Origin: Archangium gephyra
GTDB lineage: Bacteria; Myxococcota; Myxococcia; Myxococcales; Myxococcaceae
Reading direction: 5' to 3'
DNA: 64,000 nt
Assembly (NCBI RefSeq): GCF_001027285.1
Contig: NZ_CP011509.1
Span: forward strand, 8,332,501 to 8,396,500
Of the stretch, positions 35,269 to 43,622 are shown piece by piece; the first letter of the stretch is position 1; each line of letters starts with the position of its first letter. The position numbers were made by a program, and so were the translations under genes. The notes under the pieces were generated by a model. The model saw only the letters and a program-made list of their open reading frames with translations, was not told the origin of the DNA and searched no databases.

Positions 35269-35796
35269 TCAGAGCTCTTCGATGGTGACGTTGGCGTTGG
35301 TGTAGACGCAGATGTCCGCGGCGATCTGCATGGCATGGGTGGCCACCTCGCGCGCGGGCAGTTGCGTGTGCGTCATGAGCGCGCGGGCCGCGGCGAGCGC
35401 GTAGGAGCCGCCGCTGCCCACGGCGGCGATGCCATGGTCGGGCTCGATGACGTCGCCAGCGCCGGAGAGGATGAAGGTCTTCTCGCGGTCGGCCACGATG
35501 AGCAGGGCCTCCAGGCGGCGGAGGAAGCGATCGGTGCGCCAGTCCTTCCCGAGCTCGACGCAGGCGCGGGCGAGGTTCTTCTGGTGCTCCTTGAGGCGGG
35601 CCTCGAAGCGCTCGAAGAGGGTGAAGGCATCGGCGGTGCTGCCCGCGAAGCCGGCGAGGACGGAGCCATCGCCGATGCGGCGGACCTTCTTCGCCGTGTT
35701 CTTCATGATGGTCTTGTCGAGACTGACCTGACCGTCACCCGCGATGACGACCTTCGCCTCTCTGCGCACGCAGAGGATGGTGGTGCCGTGGAACAT
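35269..35796 (-). CDS. hslV: HslV (ClpQ) proteasome-like peptidase
   Basis: 175 residues. The first residues [12 protein letters not shown] show the usual maturation site; removal of MFHG exposes the catalytic Thr5. [35 protein letters not shown] and [14 protein letters not shown] are family blocks, so the N-terminal-threonine peptidase site looks complete. It forms the two-ring core of the HslUV protease. ATG 35796 opens the operon hslV-hslU-argD. The upstream region (35797-35966) separates it from the divergent Rpn-family gene. Confidence 0.95.
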   Translation of the reverse strand: MFHGTTILCVRREAKVVIAGDGQVSLDKTIMKNTAKKVRRIGDGSVLAGFAGSTADAFTLFERFEARLKEHQKNLARACVELGKDWRTDRFLRRLEALLIVADREKTFILSGAGDVIEPDHGIAAVGSGGSYALAAARALMTHTQLPAREVATHAMQIAADICVYTNANVTIEEL

Positions 35797-35966
35797 GCCT
35801 GGAGGTTTAACAAGGGGACGCGGGCGTTTCCATGATTCCCCGAGCGGCTGTTCGCCCTTTCACCCTCCCCGGCAGTAGCGCCGCGCAGCGCGCCGTTCAG
35901 GGGGACTTGAAGGGCCCGGCTGTCCTTGGCCGGACTGGCCCGCCGCATGCTTGAGCGCGGCTCGAC

Positions 35967-36971
35967 ATGCCCGGCCCCCATGATCTCTTCGCACGCTTCA
36001 CCTTCGGCCACCCCGAGCGGGCCGCCGCCGAGCTGCGCGCCGTGCTGCCTCCGCATGTCGTCTCCGAGGTGGACTGGTCATCCCTGCGGCGGGAGTCCGG
36101 CTCCGTCGTGGATCCGGAGCTGCGGGAGACCGAGAGCGATCTGCTCTTCACGGCACGCCTGCGCGAGGGCCGGCCGCTGCTGCTCTATGTGCTGCTCGAA
36201 CACCAGTCGTCGGTGGACCGGTGGATGGCACTGCGCATGCTGCGGTACGTGGTCCGTCAGGTGGAGCACTGGCGCGAGAAGCACCCGGAGCACCCGATGC
36301 TCCCGGTCATCATCCCCTTGGTCATGTACCACGGGCCGGATGGGGCCTGGTCGGCGCCCCGAAGGGTCGAGGAGCTCTTCGACCTGCCGGGTGAAGGCGA
36401 ACAACGGGAGCGCTGGCGGGCGCTGGTGCCGCGCTTCGAGTACCTGCTGGATGACCTGACGGCCGAGCGGGCCGAGGCACTGATGGCGCGTCCCGGCCCT
36501 CCCCTGGCCCGGCTGGCGTGGTTGGTGCTGCGCTATGGGCGCACGGAGGAACTGGCCCACCGTCTCCCGGAGTGGACGGCACTGTTCGCGCAAGTGCAGG
36601 CCGCTCCGGATGGCACCGAGCATCTGGTGGTGGTCATCCGTTACCTCCTGTTGATCGGCGACAAGACCACCCGCAGAGCAGCGGGGCAGGTGTTACATTC
36701 CGTGATGGATGTGCAGCGAGCGGAGGAGCTGATGCGGAGCTGGGGCGAGACGCTCATCGAGCGGGGACTCCGACGGGGATTGAGACAGGGACGGCTCCAA
36801 GGACGTGCCGAAGCCATTGTTGACATTCTCGCTGTTCGGGGCGTGGCCGTCGGTGATGAGGCGCGGCAACGCATCCTCGCGTGCACGGACGCGGCGACCC
36901 TCGACCGCTGGTTGGCTCGAGCCCTGAACGCCACCACCCTGTCCGACGTGCTGGACACCCAGGCGAGCTGA
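35967..36971 (+). CDS. Rpn-family (PF04754-like) putative transposase/nuclease
   Basis: 334 residues. It follows the Rpn pattern: HDLFARFTFGHPERAAAELR, VDPELRETESDLLFTARL (D...E pattern of the PD-(D/E)xK core), LLLYVLLEHQSSVDRWMALRM with E-x-Q, then a helical C-terminus with the typical tail GLRRGLRQGRLQGRAEAI. Rpn proteins are DNA endonucleases that promote RecA-independent recombination in E. coli. It is the only rightward gene between xerC and hslV, two genes that are normally adjacent, so it has been inserted into a conserved operon. A dispersed intergenic repeat follows its stop. Confidence 0.8.
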   Translation: MPGPHDLFARFTFGHPERAAAELRAVLPPHVVSEVDWSSLRRESGSVVDPELRETESDLLFTARLREGRPLLLYVLLEHQSSVDRWMALRMLRYVVRQVEHWREKHPEHPMLPVIIPLVMYHGPDGAWSAPRRVEELFDLPGEGEQRERWRALVPRFEYLLDDLTAERAEALMARPGPPLARLAWLVLRYGRTEELAHRLPEWTALFAQVQAAPDGTEHLVVVIRYLLLIGDKTTRRAAGQVLHSVMDVQRAEELMRSWGETLIERGLRRGLRQGRLQGRAEAIVDILAVRGVAVGDEARQRILACTDAATLDRWLARALNATTLSDVLDTQAS

Positions 36972-36983
36972 ACCCGGGAGACC

Positions 36984-37022
36984 CGATACCCTCACCCCGT
37001 CCCTCTCCCGAAGGGAGAGGGG
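36984..37022. repeat. REP-like intergenic palindrome, copy 1
   Basis: CGATACCCTCACCCCG followed by CCCTCTCCC-GAA-GGGAGAGGG. It forms a 9-bp stem with a 3-nt loop in the gap between two converging stops (Rpn gene and xerC). A nearly identical element, with the same left shoulder, is at 52638-52675. Elements of this kind are scattered through high-GC proteobacterial genomes between converging genes or after operons and can act as bidirectional terminators. Confidence 0.7.
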
Positions 37023-37025
37023 ATA

Positions 37026-37934
37026 TCAGGCTCTCGGGTGCGCGGCGTCGTAGACCTGCTGGAGCTGCTCCCAGCTCACGTGCGTATACCGCTGCGTGGT
37101 GGACAGGCTCGCGTGACCCAGCAGTTCCTGGATGCTCCGGATGTCCGCTCCGCCCCCGAGCAGGTGTGTCGCGAACGAGTGGCGCAACGCGTGCGGGCTC
37201 ACCTTGCGCTGCAGCGCGCACTGCACCACGTACGTGTCCAGGTGTCTCCCGATGCTCCGCGGCGTCAGCCGGCCTCCCCGGTAGTTGAGGAACACCGCCT
37301 CCGCGTCCTGCCCCTCGCGCGGCACCGCGAGCAGCTCGTCCCGGCGCGCCAGGTACGCCTCCAGCGCCCGGATCGCCTGTGCGTTCACCGGGCACAGCCG
37401 CTCCTTGCTGCCCTTGCCCATCACCCGGATGATCCGCCCGCTCCGGTCCACGTCCAGCAGGTTCAGCCCGCACAGCTCGCTGATGCGCAGGCCTCCGCCA
37501 TAGAGAATCTCGAGAATCGCCCTGTCCCGCAGCCCCAGCACCGTCTTCTGCGACGGCATGTCGAGGATCGCGAACAGCTCGTCCACCGGCAGCACCTTGG
37601 GCAGGCTCTTGGGCAGCTTCGGGCTCTTCACCAGCTTCGCCGGGCTGCCCGGCAGCAGCTTCTGCCGCACCAGGTACTTGTAGAAGCTCTTGATGCTCGC
37701 CAAGCGCCTCGAGCGGCTCGACGCCGCATGGTCCACCGCCAGCGTCCCCAGGTACCCACGGATGGCCGCGTGCGAGGCCGACAGCAGCGTCAGCTTCATC
37801 CGCTCGACCAGGTAGCGCTCGAAGTCCACCAGGTCGATCATGTAGTTGCGCACGGTGTGCGGACTCGCGCCCTTCTCGTCATCGAGGTGGGAGCGGAACT
37901 TCTCCAGCAGCGGCGACAGCTCGGCGGTGCTCAT
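37026..37934 (-). CDS. xerC: XerC-type tyrosine recombinase
   Basis: 302 residues, normal for XerC/D. N-terminal SAM-like core-binding domain (EKFRSHLDDEKGASPHTVRNY); catalytic domain with Arg in GGLRISEL, Lys in GKGSKER, HALRHSFATHLL (His-x-x-Arg), LLGHASLSTT (His) and the nucleophile Tyr in QRYTHV. It resolves chromosome dimers at dif together with a partner. In Bacillus the equivalent gene codV lies between trmFO and hslV, and the same order holds here once the Rpn gene and a lipoprotein gene are discounted. Confidence 0.9.
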   Translation of the reverse strand: MSTAELSPLLEKFRSHLDDEKGASPHTVRNYMIDLVDFERYLVERMKLTLLSASHAAIRGYLGTLAVDHAASSRSRRLASIKSFYKYLVRQKLLPGSPAKLVKSPKLPKSLPKVLPVDELFAILDMPSQKTVLGLRDRAILEILYGGGLRISELCGLNLLDVDRSGRIIRVMGKGSKERLCPVNAQAIRALEAYLARRDELLAVPREGQDAEAVFLNYRGGRLTPRSIGRHLDTYVVQCALQRKVSPHALRHSFATHLLGGGADIRSIQELLGHASLSTTQRYTHVSWEQLQQVYDAAHPRA

Positions 37935-37977
37935 GGGCGGCCCCAGCGTAGACCCAACCGGGCCGCCCGCAAGCTTC

Positions 37978-39576
37978 TCACGGCTGGGCCGGCGCCACGT
38001 ACACCCCGGCGTTCGCGCCCTTCAGCACGTACACCGCCAGCGAGTCGTTCTGCCCCGCGAAGTACGCCGGCAGCTGCGCCCCCTGGTCCAGCGTCTTCCG
38101 CGCCTGCGTCTTCACGTCGTACACGGCCACGTCGAACGTGTCCGAGTCCATCCGCGCCGACGTCGCGAGAATCCGGTTGCCGTCGTCGGACAGCTTGTAG
38201 CTGTAGATGCCCTGCAGCCACGTCTGCGGCTGGGCCTGTGCCTCCTTGGGCAGCGGCAGCGCCTTGAAGTCGCACGCACGTCCCTCGCGGATGCAGCCGG
38301 CGCGGAACACCAGCGCCCCAGGAGCGAAGCCGTAGCCGAACACGCCCGGGTGCGCCTTCTCCGCCTTCTCCGCGCCCACCTGGTACAGCATCAGGTCCAC
38401 CGAGTAGATGGGCTTGAGGAAGCGCGAGAGGAAGGCCACGTACTTGCCGTCCTTGCCCCACGTGAAGTTGGGCACGCGGCTGCCCACCAGCTTCGGCTCA
38501 CCGTCCGGCAGCGCCACCACGCCCATCAGCCCCGCCCCCGCCGGCAGGTCGTACTTCGCCAGGAAGCCCAGCGCCTGCGAGTCCGGCGAGAAGGCCAGCT
38601 CCTTCACGCGCTCGCCCACCTTCCGCCCCGGCTCGCCCGAGGCCGGACCCACGTACAGGTCCCCCGGCACCTCCGGCTTGCCCCCATCGTTGCGCGCCAG
38701 CCACTTCGCGTCCGGCGAGAAGGCGAACGCCGTCGTGCCCGTGGCCACCTTCCGGCCCGTCAGCTCCGGCACCTCCGCCAGGTACAGGTCATACATTCCC
38801 GAGAGCGCGGGGTTGCGCACCTGGTACGCCACGCGCTTGGAGTCCGGCGACAGCACGTAGTCGCCCACCTGGTCCGCCAGCTTGCGCGGCTCGGTCTGCT
38901 TGCCCGCGGTCTCCTCCACCGGCACCGCCAGCAGCCCGCCGGCCGCCGCCAGCCGCCGCTTGAAGAACAGCGTCTTGCCGTCCGGGGAGAACTCCGCCGT
39001 GGACACCTCGCCGCCCACCTGGCGGAAGGGCCCCGAGGGCAGTGGCCCCAGCTTCAGCACCCCGCCGTCCACGAAGGCCAGCTTCGTCCCATCCGGGCTC
39101 GGCAGGAAGTACGCCACCGAGTCCCCCAGCTTGCGGGGCTCGGCGCTCGGCTCGCTCAGCGCCAGCACGTGCAGCGCGCCGGACTGGTTCGCCAGGTTGT
39201 ACCCGGTGAGGTACAGCACGTGCTTCGAGTCGGGGGTGAAGAGCATCCCCCCGGGCACGTTGGTCACCCCATCCCCCAGCATGCGCGGCGAGCCGCCCGT
39301 CACCGGCACCACGTACAGCGTGCCCAGCCGCATCTGCGGAGGAATCCCCTCCACCGTCGGCTTGCGTGTCTTCGTCAGGTACGTGGCGAACTGCCCATCC
39401 TCCGTGACGCGCAGGTCCTCCGCCGGGCCCTCGGCCAGCATCACGCCCATCCCGCCCACGGCCGCTCCGGAGCGGGCCTTCCCCTGCCCTCCTCCGCCCC
39501 CCTTGTCCTCGCCGCGCTTGCACCCCACCAGCGCGAGCGCCAGCAGCACTCCCGCCATCACGCTTCGTCGGTTCAT
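37978..39576 (-). CDS. TolB-like beta-propeller lipoprotein (PD40 repeats)
   Basis: 532 residues. Signal peptide with lipobox LVGC (Cys19), then a Gly-rich spacer. The body is made of WD40-like PD40 repeats with recurring [27 protein letters not shown] and [11 protein letters not shown] signatures, about 11-12 in total, which suggests one or two propellers as in the C-terminal part of TolB. Its ATG 39576 overlaps the trmFO stop as ATGA, so it is translationally coupled to a tRNA-modification gene, an odd pairing. It probably sits at the inner face of the outer membrane. Partner unknown. Confidence 0.8.
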   Translation of the reverse strand: MNRRSVMAGVLLALALVGCKRGEDKGGGGGQGKARSGAAVGGMGVMLAEGPAEDLRVTEDGQFATYLTKTRKPTVEGIPPQMRLGTLYVVPVTGGSPRMLGDGVTNVPGGMLFTPDSKHVLYLTGYNLANQSGALHVLALSEPSAEPRKLGDSVAYFLPSPDGTKLAFVDGGVLKLGPLPSGPFRQVGGEVSTAEFSPDGKTLFFKRRLAAAGGLLAVPVEETAGKQTEPRKLADQVGDYVLSPDSKRVAYQVRNPALSGMYDLYLAEVPELTGRKVATGTTAFAFSPDAKWLARNDGGKPEVPGDLYVGPASGEPGRKVGERVKELAFSPDSQALGFLAKYDLPAGAGLMGVVALPDGEPKLVGSRVPNFTWGKDGKYVAFLSRFLKPIYSVDLMLYQVGAEKAEKAHPGVFGYGFAPGALVFRAGCIREGRACDFKALPLPKEAQAQPQTWLQGIYSYKLSDDGNRILATSARMDSDTFDVAVYDVKTQARKTLDQGAQLPAYFAGQNDSLAVYVLKGANAGVYVAPAQP

Positions 39577-40919
39577 GCGGTCCCCTGGTGCTCCTGTGCC
39601 GGCGGTACGCTCGGCAGCCACGTGGCCATGTCCGCCCGTGCCCGCTCCGCGTAACGCGCCCGCTTGTCCGCCTTCTTCACCCGCCCCGGCAGCGGCGGGA
39701 ACAGCCCGAAGATGACGTTCGAGGGCTGGTAGTCATAGTCCGGCGGGTGCGCCTCGCCCGTCACGTGACGGTAGAGCGAGCCCAGCGCCGTCGTGGCCGG
39801 CGGCGGGACGAACTCGCCCCCCGTCAGCCGCGCATACACCGCCAGCGCCGTCAGGTACCCGCACGCCGCCGACTCCACGTACCCCTCCACGCCGGTGATC
39901 TGTCCCGCGAAGAACAGCCGCGGCTCCGCCTTCAGCGACAAGTCCCTGCCCAGCAGCCTCGGCGAGTCGATGAAGGTGTTGCGGTGGATCTGCCCCATCC
40001 GCAGGAACTCGGCGTTGGCCAGGCCCGGCACGCACGTGGTGAAGATGCGCTTCTGCTCGCCCCACGTCAGGCGCGTCTGGAAGCCCACCATGTTCCACGA
40101 CGTGCCCGCCTTGTCCTCCATGCGCAGCTGCACCACCGCGTACGGCTCCTCGCCCGTGCGCGGATCCTTCAGCCCCACCGGCTTCATCGGCCCGTAGGCC
40201 AGCGTGTCATCGCCTCGATCGGCCATCACCTCGATGGGCAGACAGCCTTCGAAGTATTTGGGTTCCTCGAAACTGTGCGGCTGCAGCTTCTGGCCCGCCT
40301 TCACCTCGGCGATGAACCGGTAGTACTCCTCCTTGTTCATCGGCAGGTTGATGTAGTCGTCCCCTCCGCCCTTGCCGTAGCGGCTGGCGCGGAAGGCGAT
40401 GTTCATGTCGATGGAGTCCCCCGCCACGATGGGGGCGATGGAGTCGTAGAAGTAGAGCTTCTCTCCCACGTAGCGCTCCAGGTCCTTCGTCAGCGCGTCC
40501 GAGGTGAGCGGCCCGGTGGCCACCACCACCACGCCGTCGGGCAGCAGGTCCACCTCGCCCGGCACCACCTCCACGCCCGGAGCCTCGCGCACCGAGCGCG
40601 TCACCGCCGCCGAGAAGGCCTCGCGCTCCACCGCCAGCGCGTCTCCCGCCGGCACCCGGTGCGTGTCCGCGCACCCCAGGATCACCGACGAGAGCGTCCG
40701 CAGCTCCGCGTGCAGCAGGCCGATGGCGCTCTCCGGGTTGTCCGAGCGCAACGAGTTGGAGCACACCAGCTCCGCGAACTGGTCCGACTTGTGCGCCGGT
40801 GAACGCCGCTGCGGCTTCATCTCCCGCAACGTCACCGGCACCCCGCGCCGCGCCAGCTGCCAGGCGCACTCGCTGCCCGCCAGTCCGCCGCCAATCACCG
40901 TCACCCGTTGAAGCTTCAC
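39573..40919 (-). CDS. trmFO: TrmFO, folate- and FAD-dependent tRNA (uracil-54) methyltransferase
   Basis: 448 residues. It makes ribothymidine-54 in the T-loop of tRNA using methylenetetrahydrofolate. FAD site [16 protein letters not shown] at the N-terminus; [30 protein letters not shown] and [12 protein letters not shown] are family blocks; a conserved Cys is present in [14 protein letters not shown]. The C-terminal [20 protein letters not shown] completes the FAD fold. The length is usual. It is first of the trmFO-lipoprotein-xerC run; the promoter should lie in 40920-41185, shared with the divergent DksA-like gene. Confidence 0.93.
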   Translation of the reverse strand: MKLQRVTVIGGGLAGSECAWQLARRGVPVTLREMKPQRRSPAHKSDQFAELVCSNSLRSDNPESAIGLLHAELRTLSSVILGCADTHRVPAGDALAVEREAFSAAVTRSVREAPGVEVVPGEVDLLPDGVVVVATGPLTSDALTKDLERYVGEKLYFYDSIAPIVAGDSIDMNIAFRASRYGKGGGDDYINLPMNKEEYYRFIAEVKAGQKLQPHSFEEPKYFEGCLPIEVMADRGDDTLAYGPMKPVGLKDPRTGEEPYAVVQLRMEDKAGTSWNMVGFQTRLTWGEQKRIFTTCVPGLANAEFLRMGQIHRNTFIDSPRLLGRDLSLKAEPRLFFAGQITGVEGYVESAACGYLTALAVYARLTGGEFVPPPATTALGSLYRHVTGEAHPPDYDYQPSNVIFGLFPPLPGRVKKADKRARYAERARADMATWLPSVPPAQEHQGTA

Positions 40920-41071
40920 GTCCTGAATCCCCTCTCTTCACGGGCCGGTTCAGGCCCGTCCGCCAACTGTTAGCAGGACCCCCACCCCCTGTCCCACCCT
41001 TCCGTTCCCGCATGTCCACCCCCCGGATGCCGGGCTCCTGCCCGCTCGCCCGCTCCTCGGCCATCCGACAA

Positions 41072-41099
41072 GTAGGGTCCTGAGAAACAGTTTCCCTAC
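41072..41099. promoter_or_regulatory. Compound palindrome in the trmFO/dksA-like intergenic region
   Basis: GTAGGG (41072-41077) and CCCTAC (41094-41099) flank an inner palindrome GAAAC-A-GTTTC (41084-41094). The element is about 90-110 bp before the DksA-like start and may be an operator for either divergent gene. No factor is assigned. Confidence 0.35.
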
Positions 41100-41185
41100 C
41101 TGCCCGTGGCTCCTAGGTTTTCCCCGTTCATCGCGCGGGAAATCAGGCCGGGCGACGCAGTGCACCATTGACGGAGCGACAGGCC

Positions 41186-41572
41186 ATGAACCGAACCACC
41201 GACCTCTTGAAGATCCGCGAGCTCCTCCAACGGCGCCGCCGGGACATCCTATTGGCGAGCCAGGGGGCTCAGCGCGAGCTCACGTCGTTGAAGGACCAGG
41301 AGCGGGATCCCGAGTACGAGGAGAACGCCCAGGCGGAGCTGGCGGACTACACCCTCTCCAGCCTGATGGAGGCGCAGCGGCGCGAGGTGATGCTCATTGA
41401 TGCCGCGCTGCGTCGCATGGACACCGGTGTCTTCGGCACCTGCGTGGACTGCGGCTACGACATCCCCACCGAGCGGCTGGAGGCCCTGCCCTTCGCCATC
41501 CGCTGCGAGGAGGACGCCACCCGGCACGAGCTGGAGGTCCGCGGCGGCCACCAGGCCACGCCGACCATCTAG
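41186..41572 (+). CDS. DksA/TraR-family protein with an incomplete zinc finger
   Basis: 128 residues. A coiled-coil N-terminal half (LKIRELLQRRRRDILLASQ... with conserved Asp near the tip) is followed by the finger region TCVDCGYDIPTERLEALPFAIRCEED. The family normally has CxxC-x17-CxxC; here the last Cys is Asp (C-E-E-D), so only three Cys ligands remain, though His in TRHE could help. DksA-type proteins bind RNA polymerase in the secondary channel and work with ppGpp. ATG 41186 has GGAG 9 nt upstream; a TTG at 41168 is in frame but unlikely. It is divergent from trmFO. Confidence 0.8.
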   Translation: MNRTTDLLKIRELLQRRRRDILLASQGAQRELTSLKDQERDPEYEENAQAELADYTLSSLMEAQRREVMLIDAALRRMDTGVFGTCVDCGYDIPTERLEALPFAIRCEEDATRHELEVRGGHQATPTI

Positions 41573-41646
41573 CGCTCGTTCAGGAGCGCTCGTCCAAGGA
41601 GCACGGACGTGCACGGGCCGCGGGAGCCTCCGGGAGACCGGGGGCT

Positions 41647-42237
41647 CTACTGCGGCTTGCCCTCGTCCTGGAGGACGACGAAGCGGTAGTTCTCCAGCTC
41701 GTTCTGCCCGGCGGTGTAGAGCACCGTGAGCAGCATGTCGTAGGGAATCGCCTTGTCCGCGATGATGGACAGCTCCCGGCTGAAGGGAGCCGCCGGGTTG
41801 CGCTCGGCGATGTACTTCAGCTTCTCCACTTCCTTCTTGAGCTGCGCATCCAGCGCCACCACCACCCGGCCCTGGAGCGCCTCGGGAGGAATCTGCCCCT
41901 TGGACAGCCGCAGCACTTCCTTCTCCCCCACGAGGATGTTCTTGGGGGTGACGGTGACGACGACGGTGTCCTTGGGCGTGGCGCGCGTGGAGGACACCGG
42001 CGGGCGCACGTCCTCGCTGGCCGTCATCGCCGCCGAGGACGAGGCGAAGGACTTCAGGAGGAACACCAGGAGGATGGTCATCATGTCCATCATCGCGGTG
42101 ATGTTCAGCTCCTTGATCTCCCCGGCCGCCTCGCGCTCCTTGCGCTTCTTGCGCGCCAGGGCCTTGCGGTAGCGCAGCCGCTGCAGCCGCTCTTCCTCCA
42201 CGGGCTCCCGCTGGGCCGTCTCGCCGGTGGCCGCCAT
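41647..42237 (-). CDS. ExbD/TolR-family protein 2
   Basis: 196 residues. A charged cytoplasmic N-terminus (Arg/Lys/Glu-rich, 1-40) precedes one membrane helix with the proton-path Asp51 (ITAMMDMMTILLVFLL), then a periplasmic domain with the family blocks KNILVGEKEVLRL and PAAPFSRELSIIADKAIPYDMLLTVLYTAGQ. It is the last gene of the tolQ-tolR1-tolR2 operon and starts directly after the stop of tolR1. With the TolQ-like subunit it should form a proton-driven motor like TolQR or the Agl gliding motor. The N-terminal extension is longer than in most ExbD proteins. Confidence 0.85.
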   Translation of the reverse strand: MAATGETAQREPVEEERLQRLRYRKALARKKRKEREAAGEIKELNITAMMDMMTILLVFLLKSFASSSAAMTASEDVRPPVSSTRATPKDTVVVTVTPKNILVGEKEVLRLSKGQIPPEALQGRVVVALDAQLKKEVEKLKYIAERNPAAPFSRELSIIADKAIPYDMLLTVLYTAGQNELENYRFVVLQDEGKPQ

Positions 42238-42759
42238 CTAGAGGGCTCCCAGGGTGACGTCCGGGAAGAGCTCGCGGTGCGGCTTCTCACGCGTCTCGCG
42301 GATGGCGTCCATGGTCTGGATGAGCGTGTCGTACGGAATCTCCGGATCCGCGGCGACGATGACCTTGGTCTCGGTGGGGAAGGCGCTCTTGATCTTCACC
42401 ATCTGCGCGTTGAGGGACGCGTAGTCGTAGGCGCCATCCGTCCCGAGCGGCACGGTGGGAGCGCCGTCCTGGCCGAGGATGGCGTTCTCGCTGTTGATGA
42501 AGTGCCCCTTCTTGCTGATGAGCACGCTGAGCACCAGGCGCGGCTGCTCCGGGTTCTCCTGCGGGGCCACCGAGGTGCTGGGGCCGCCGTAGCCCGGCGC
42601 GCTCACGTTGACGATGCCGAAGGCCGCCAGCCCGTTGATGGACAGCAGCATGAACAGGATGAGGTTCATGAGGATGTCGAGGTAGGGGATGATGTTGAGC
42701 TCCCCCGACTCCTCTTCCTCACGCGGCTTGAGCTTCCGCCTGGAGTAGTAGAACGCCAT
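42238..42759 (-). CDS. ExbD/TolR-family protein 1
   Basis: 173 residues. A short basic N-terminus, then a membrane helix with Asp28 (LNIIPYLDILMNLILFMLL), the residue that carries protons in ExbD/TolR/MotB-type subunits. The periplasmic part has ISKKGHFINSENAILG and VIVAADPEIPYDTLIQTMDAIRE, typical of ExbD. It lies 7 bp after the TolQ-like gene. Two different TolR-type subunits with one TolQ-type subunit is the composition described for the Myxococcus AglRQS motor; the equivalence here is inference. Confidence 0.85.
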   Translation of the reverse strand: MAFYYSRRKLKPREEEESGELNIIPYLDILMNLILFMLLSINGLAAFGIVNVSAPGYGGPSTSVAPQENPEQPRLVLSVLISKKGHFINSENAILGQDGAPTVPLGTDGAYDYASLNAQMVKIKSAFPTETKVIVAADPEIPYDTLIQTMDAIRETREKPHRELFPDVTLGAL

Positions 42760-42766
42760 TGGCGCC

Positions 42767-43522
42767 TCAGGCGGCCCGGGCCTCGTCGATCTGCGTGTCG
42801 CCGGCGGCCTTGCGCGCCAGCAGGTTCTCCAGCTTGAGGGCCTGGAGCTCCATCGTCTCCACCATGCTCTTGGCGTACGAGGTGAGGAACAGGTGGAAGA
42901 TGATGCACAGCACCGCGATGGAGAGCGCGAAGGCCGTGTTGTTCATCGCCTTGGAGATACCGTCCGACAGCAGCGCCTGCTTCTGCTCGGCGGGCACGTT
43001 GCCGAGCGCCTGGAAGGTACCGATCAGACCGAAGATGGTGCCGACGAGTCCCACCAGGGTGGCGATGTTGGCCAGGGACCACAGCCAGGGGATGCGAGCG
43101 CCCACGTGGGGGCTGTTCTCCACCAGCGCCTCCTCCACGGCCTTGGCGACTTCGATCTCCCCGCGGTTGGCGCGGGTGAGGCCGGCGCGGATGACCTTGG
43201 CCAGGGGCGAGTGGGGAGCGGCGGCGCACAGCTTCACGGCGCGGTCCACGTTGCCGGTCATCACCAGCTTCGTCACCTGCTCCATGAAGGGCGGCGCGTT
43301 GAGGTTGTAGCGGAACATCAGCGTGACAATCCGCTCCAGGGCCACCGCGAGCGCGGCGGCCAGCCAGAACAGATTGACGAACATGAAGGGACCACCGTCC
43401 TTGAAGAACTTGATGGTGGAGTCCACGACGCCGAGCTTGGCCGGCGCCGCCTTCACGGCCTCCGCCGCGGCCGGGACCTGGGTGAGAACCACGTCCAGCA
43501 GCTCGCTCATCATCGGAATCAT
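42767..43522 (-). CDS. TolQ/ExbB/MotA-family proton-channel protein
   Basis: 251 residues, three membrane helices: PFMFVNLFWLAAALAVALE near 50, then the two long helices of the ExbB domain (LWSLANIATLVGLVGTIFGL and NTAFALSIAVLCIIFHLFL). The conserved TLVGLVGTIFGLIGTFQAL block is the family signature. It is first gene of the TolQRR operon. It should couple proton flow to work at the outer membrane or in gliding motility; aglZ lies about 16 kb away in the same window. ATG 43522 begins MIPMM; internal ATGs at codons 4 and 5 are alternatives. Confidence 0.88.
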   Translation of the reverse strand: MIPMMSELLDVVLTQVPAAAEAVKAAPAKLGVVDSTIKFFKDGGPFMFVNLFWLAAALAVALERIVTLMFRYNLNAPPFMEQVTKLVMTGNVDRAVKLCAAAPHSPLAKVIRAGLTRANRGEIEVAKAVEEALVENSPHVGARIPWLWSLANIATLVGLVGTIFGLIGTFQALGNVPAEQKQALLSDGISKAMNNTAFALSIAVLCIIFHLFLTSYAKSMVETMELQALKLENLLARKAAGDTQIDEARAA

Positions 43523-43525
43523 CGT

Positions 43526-43577
43526 GAGGAGGGTCCTTTCGACTGAACTTCTAGAGGACCCTCCTCGGAGGTGTCAA
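43526..43577 (-). promoter_or_regulatory. Promoter of the TolQRR operon overlapped by a 12-bp inverted repeat
   Basis: TTGACA (43572-43577) and TAGAAG (43548-43553) are spaced 18 bp; the start of transcription should be near 43541. GAGGAGGGTCCT (43526-43537) and AGGACCCTCCTC (43555-43566) are perfect 12-bp arms with 17 bp between. One arm lies in the promoter spacer, the other in the leader, so the repeat straddles the -10. It looks like a binding site for a dimeric regulator. The downstream arm also contains part of the tolQ ribosome-binding region. Confidence 0.5.
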
Positions 43578-43579
43578 GC

Positions 43580-43600
43580 CAGGGGCAGGCCATGCCCCTG
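43580..43600 (-). terminator. Hairpin after topA
   Basis: CAGGGGCA (43580-43587) pairs with TGCCCCTG (43593-43600) around a 5-nt loop. It is about 25 bp past the topA stop. No T-run follows, so it would be a weak or Rho-assisted terminator or an RNA 3' end protector. Confidence 0.4.
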
Positions 43601-43622
43601 AAATCCTTGAACTTTCAGCCTC

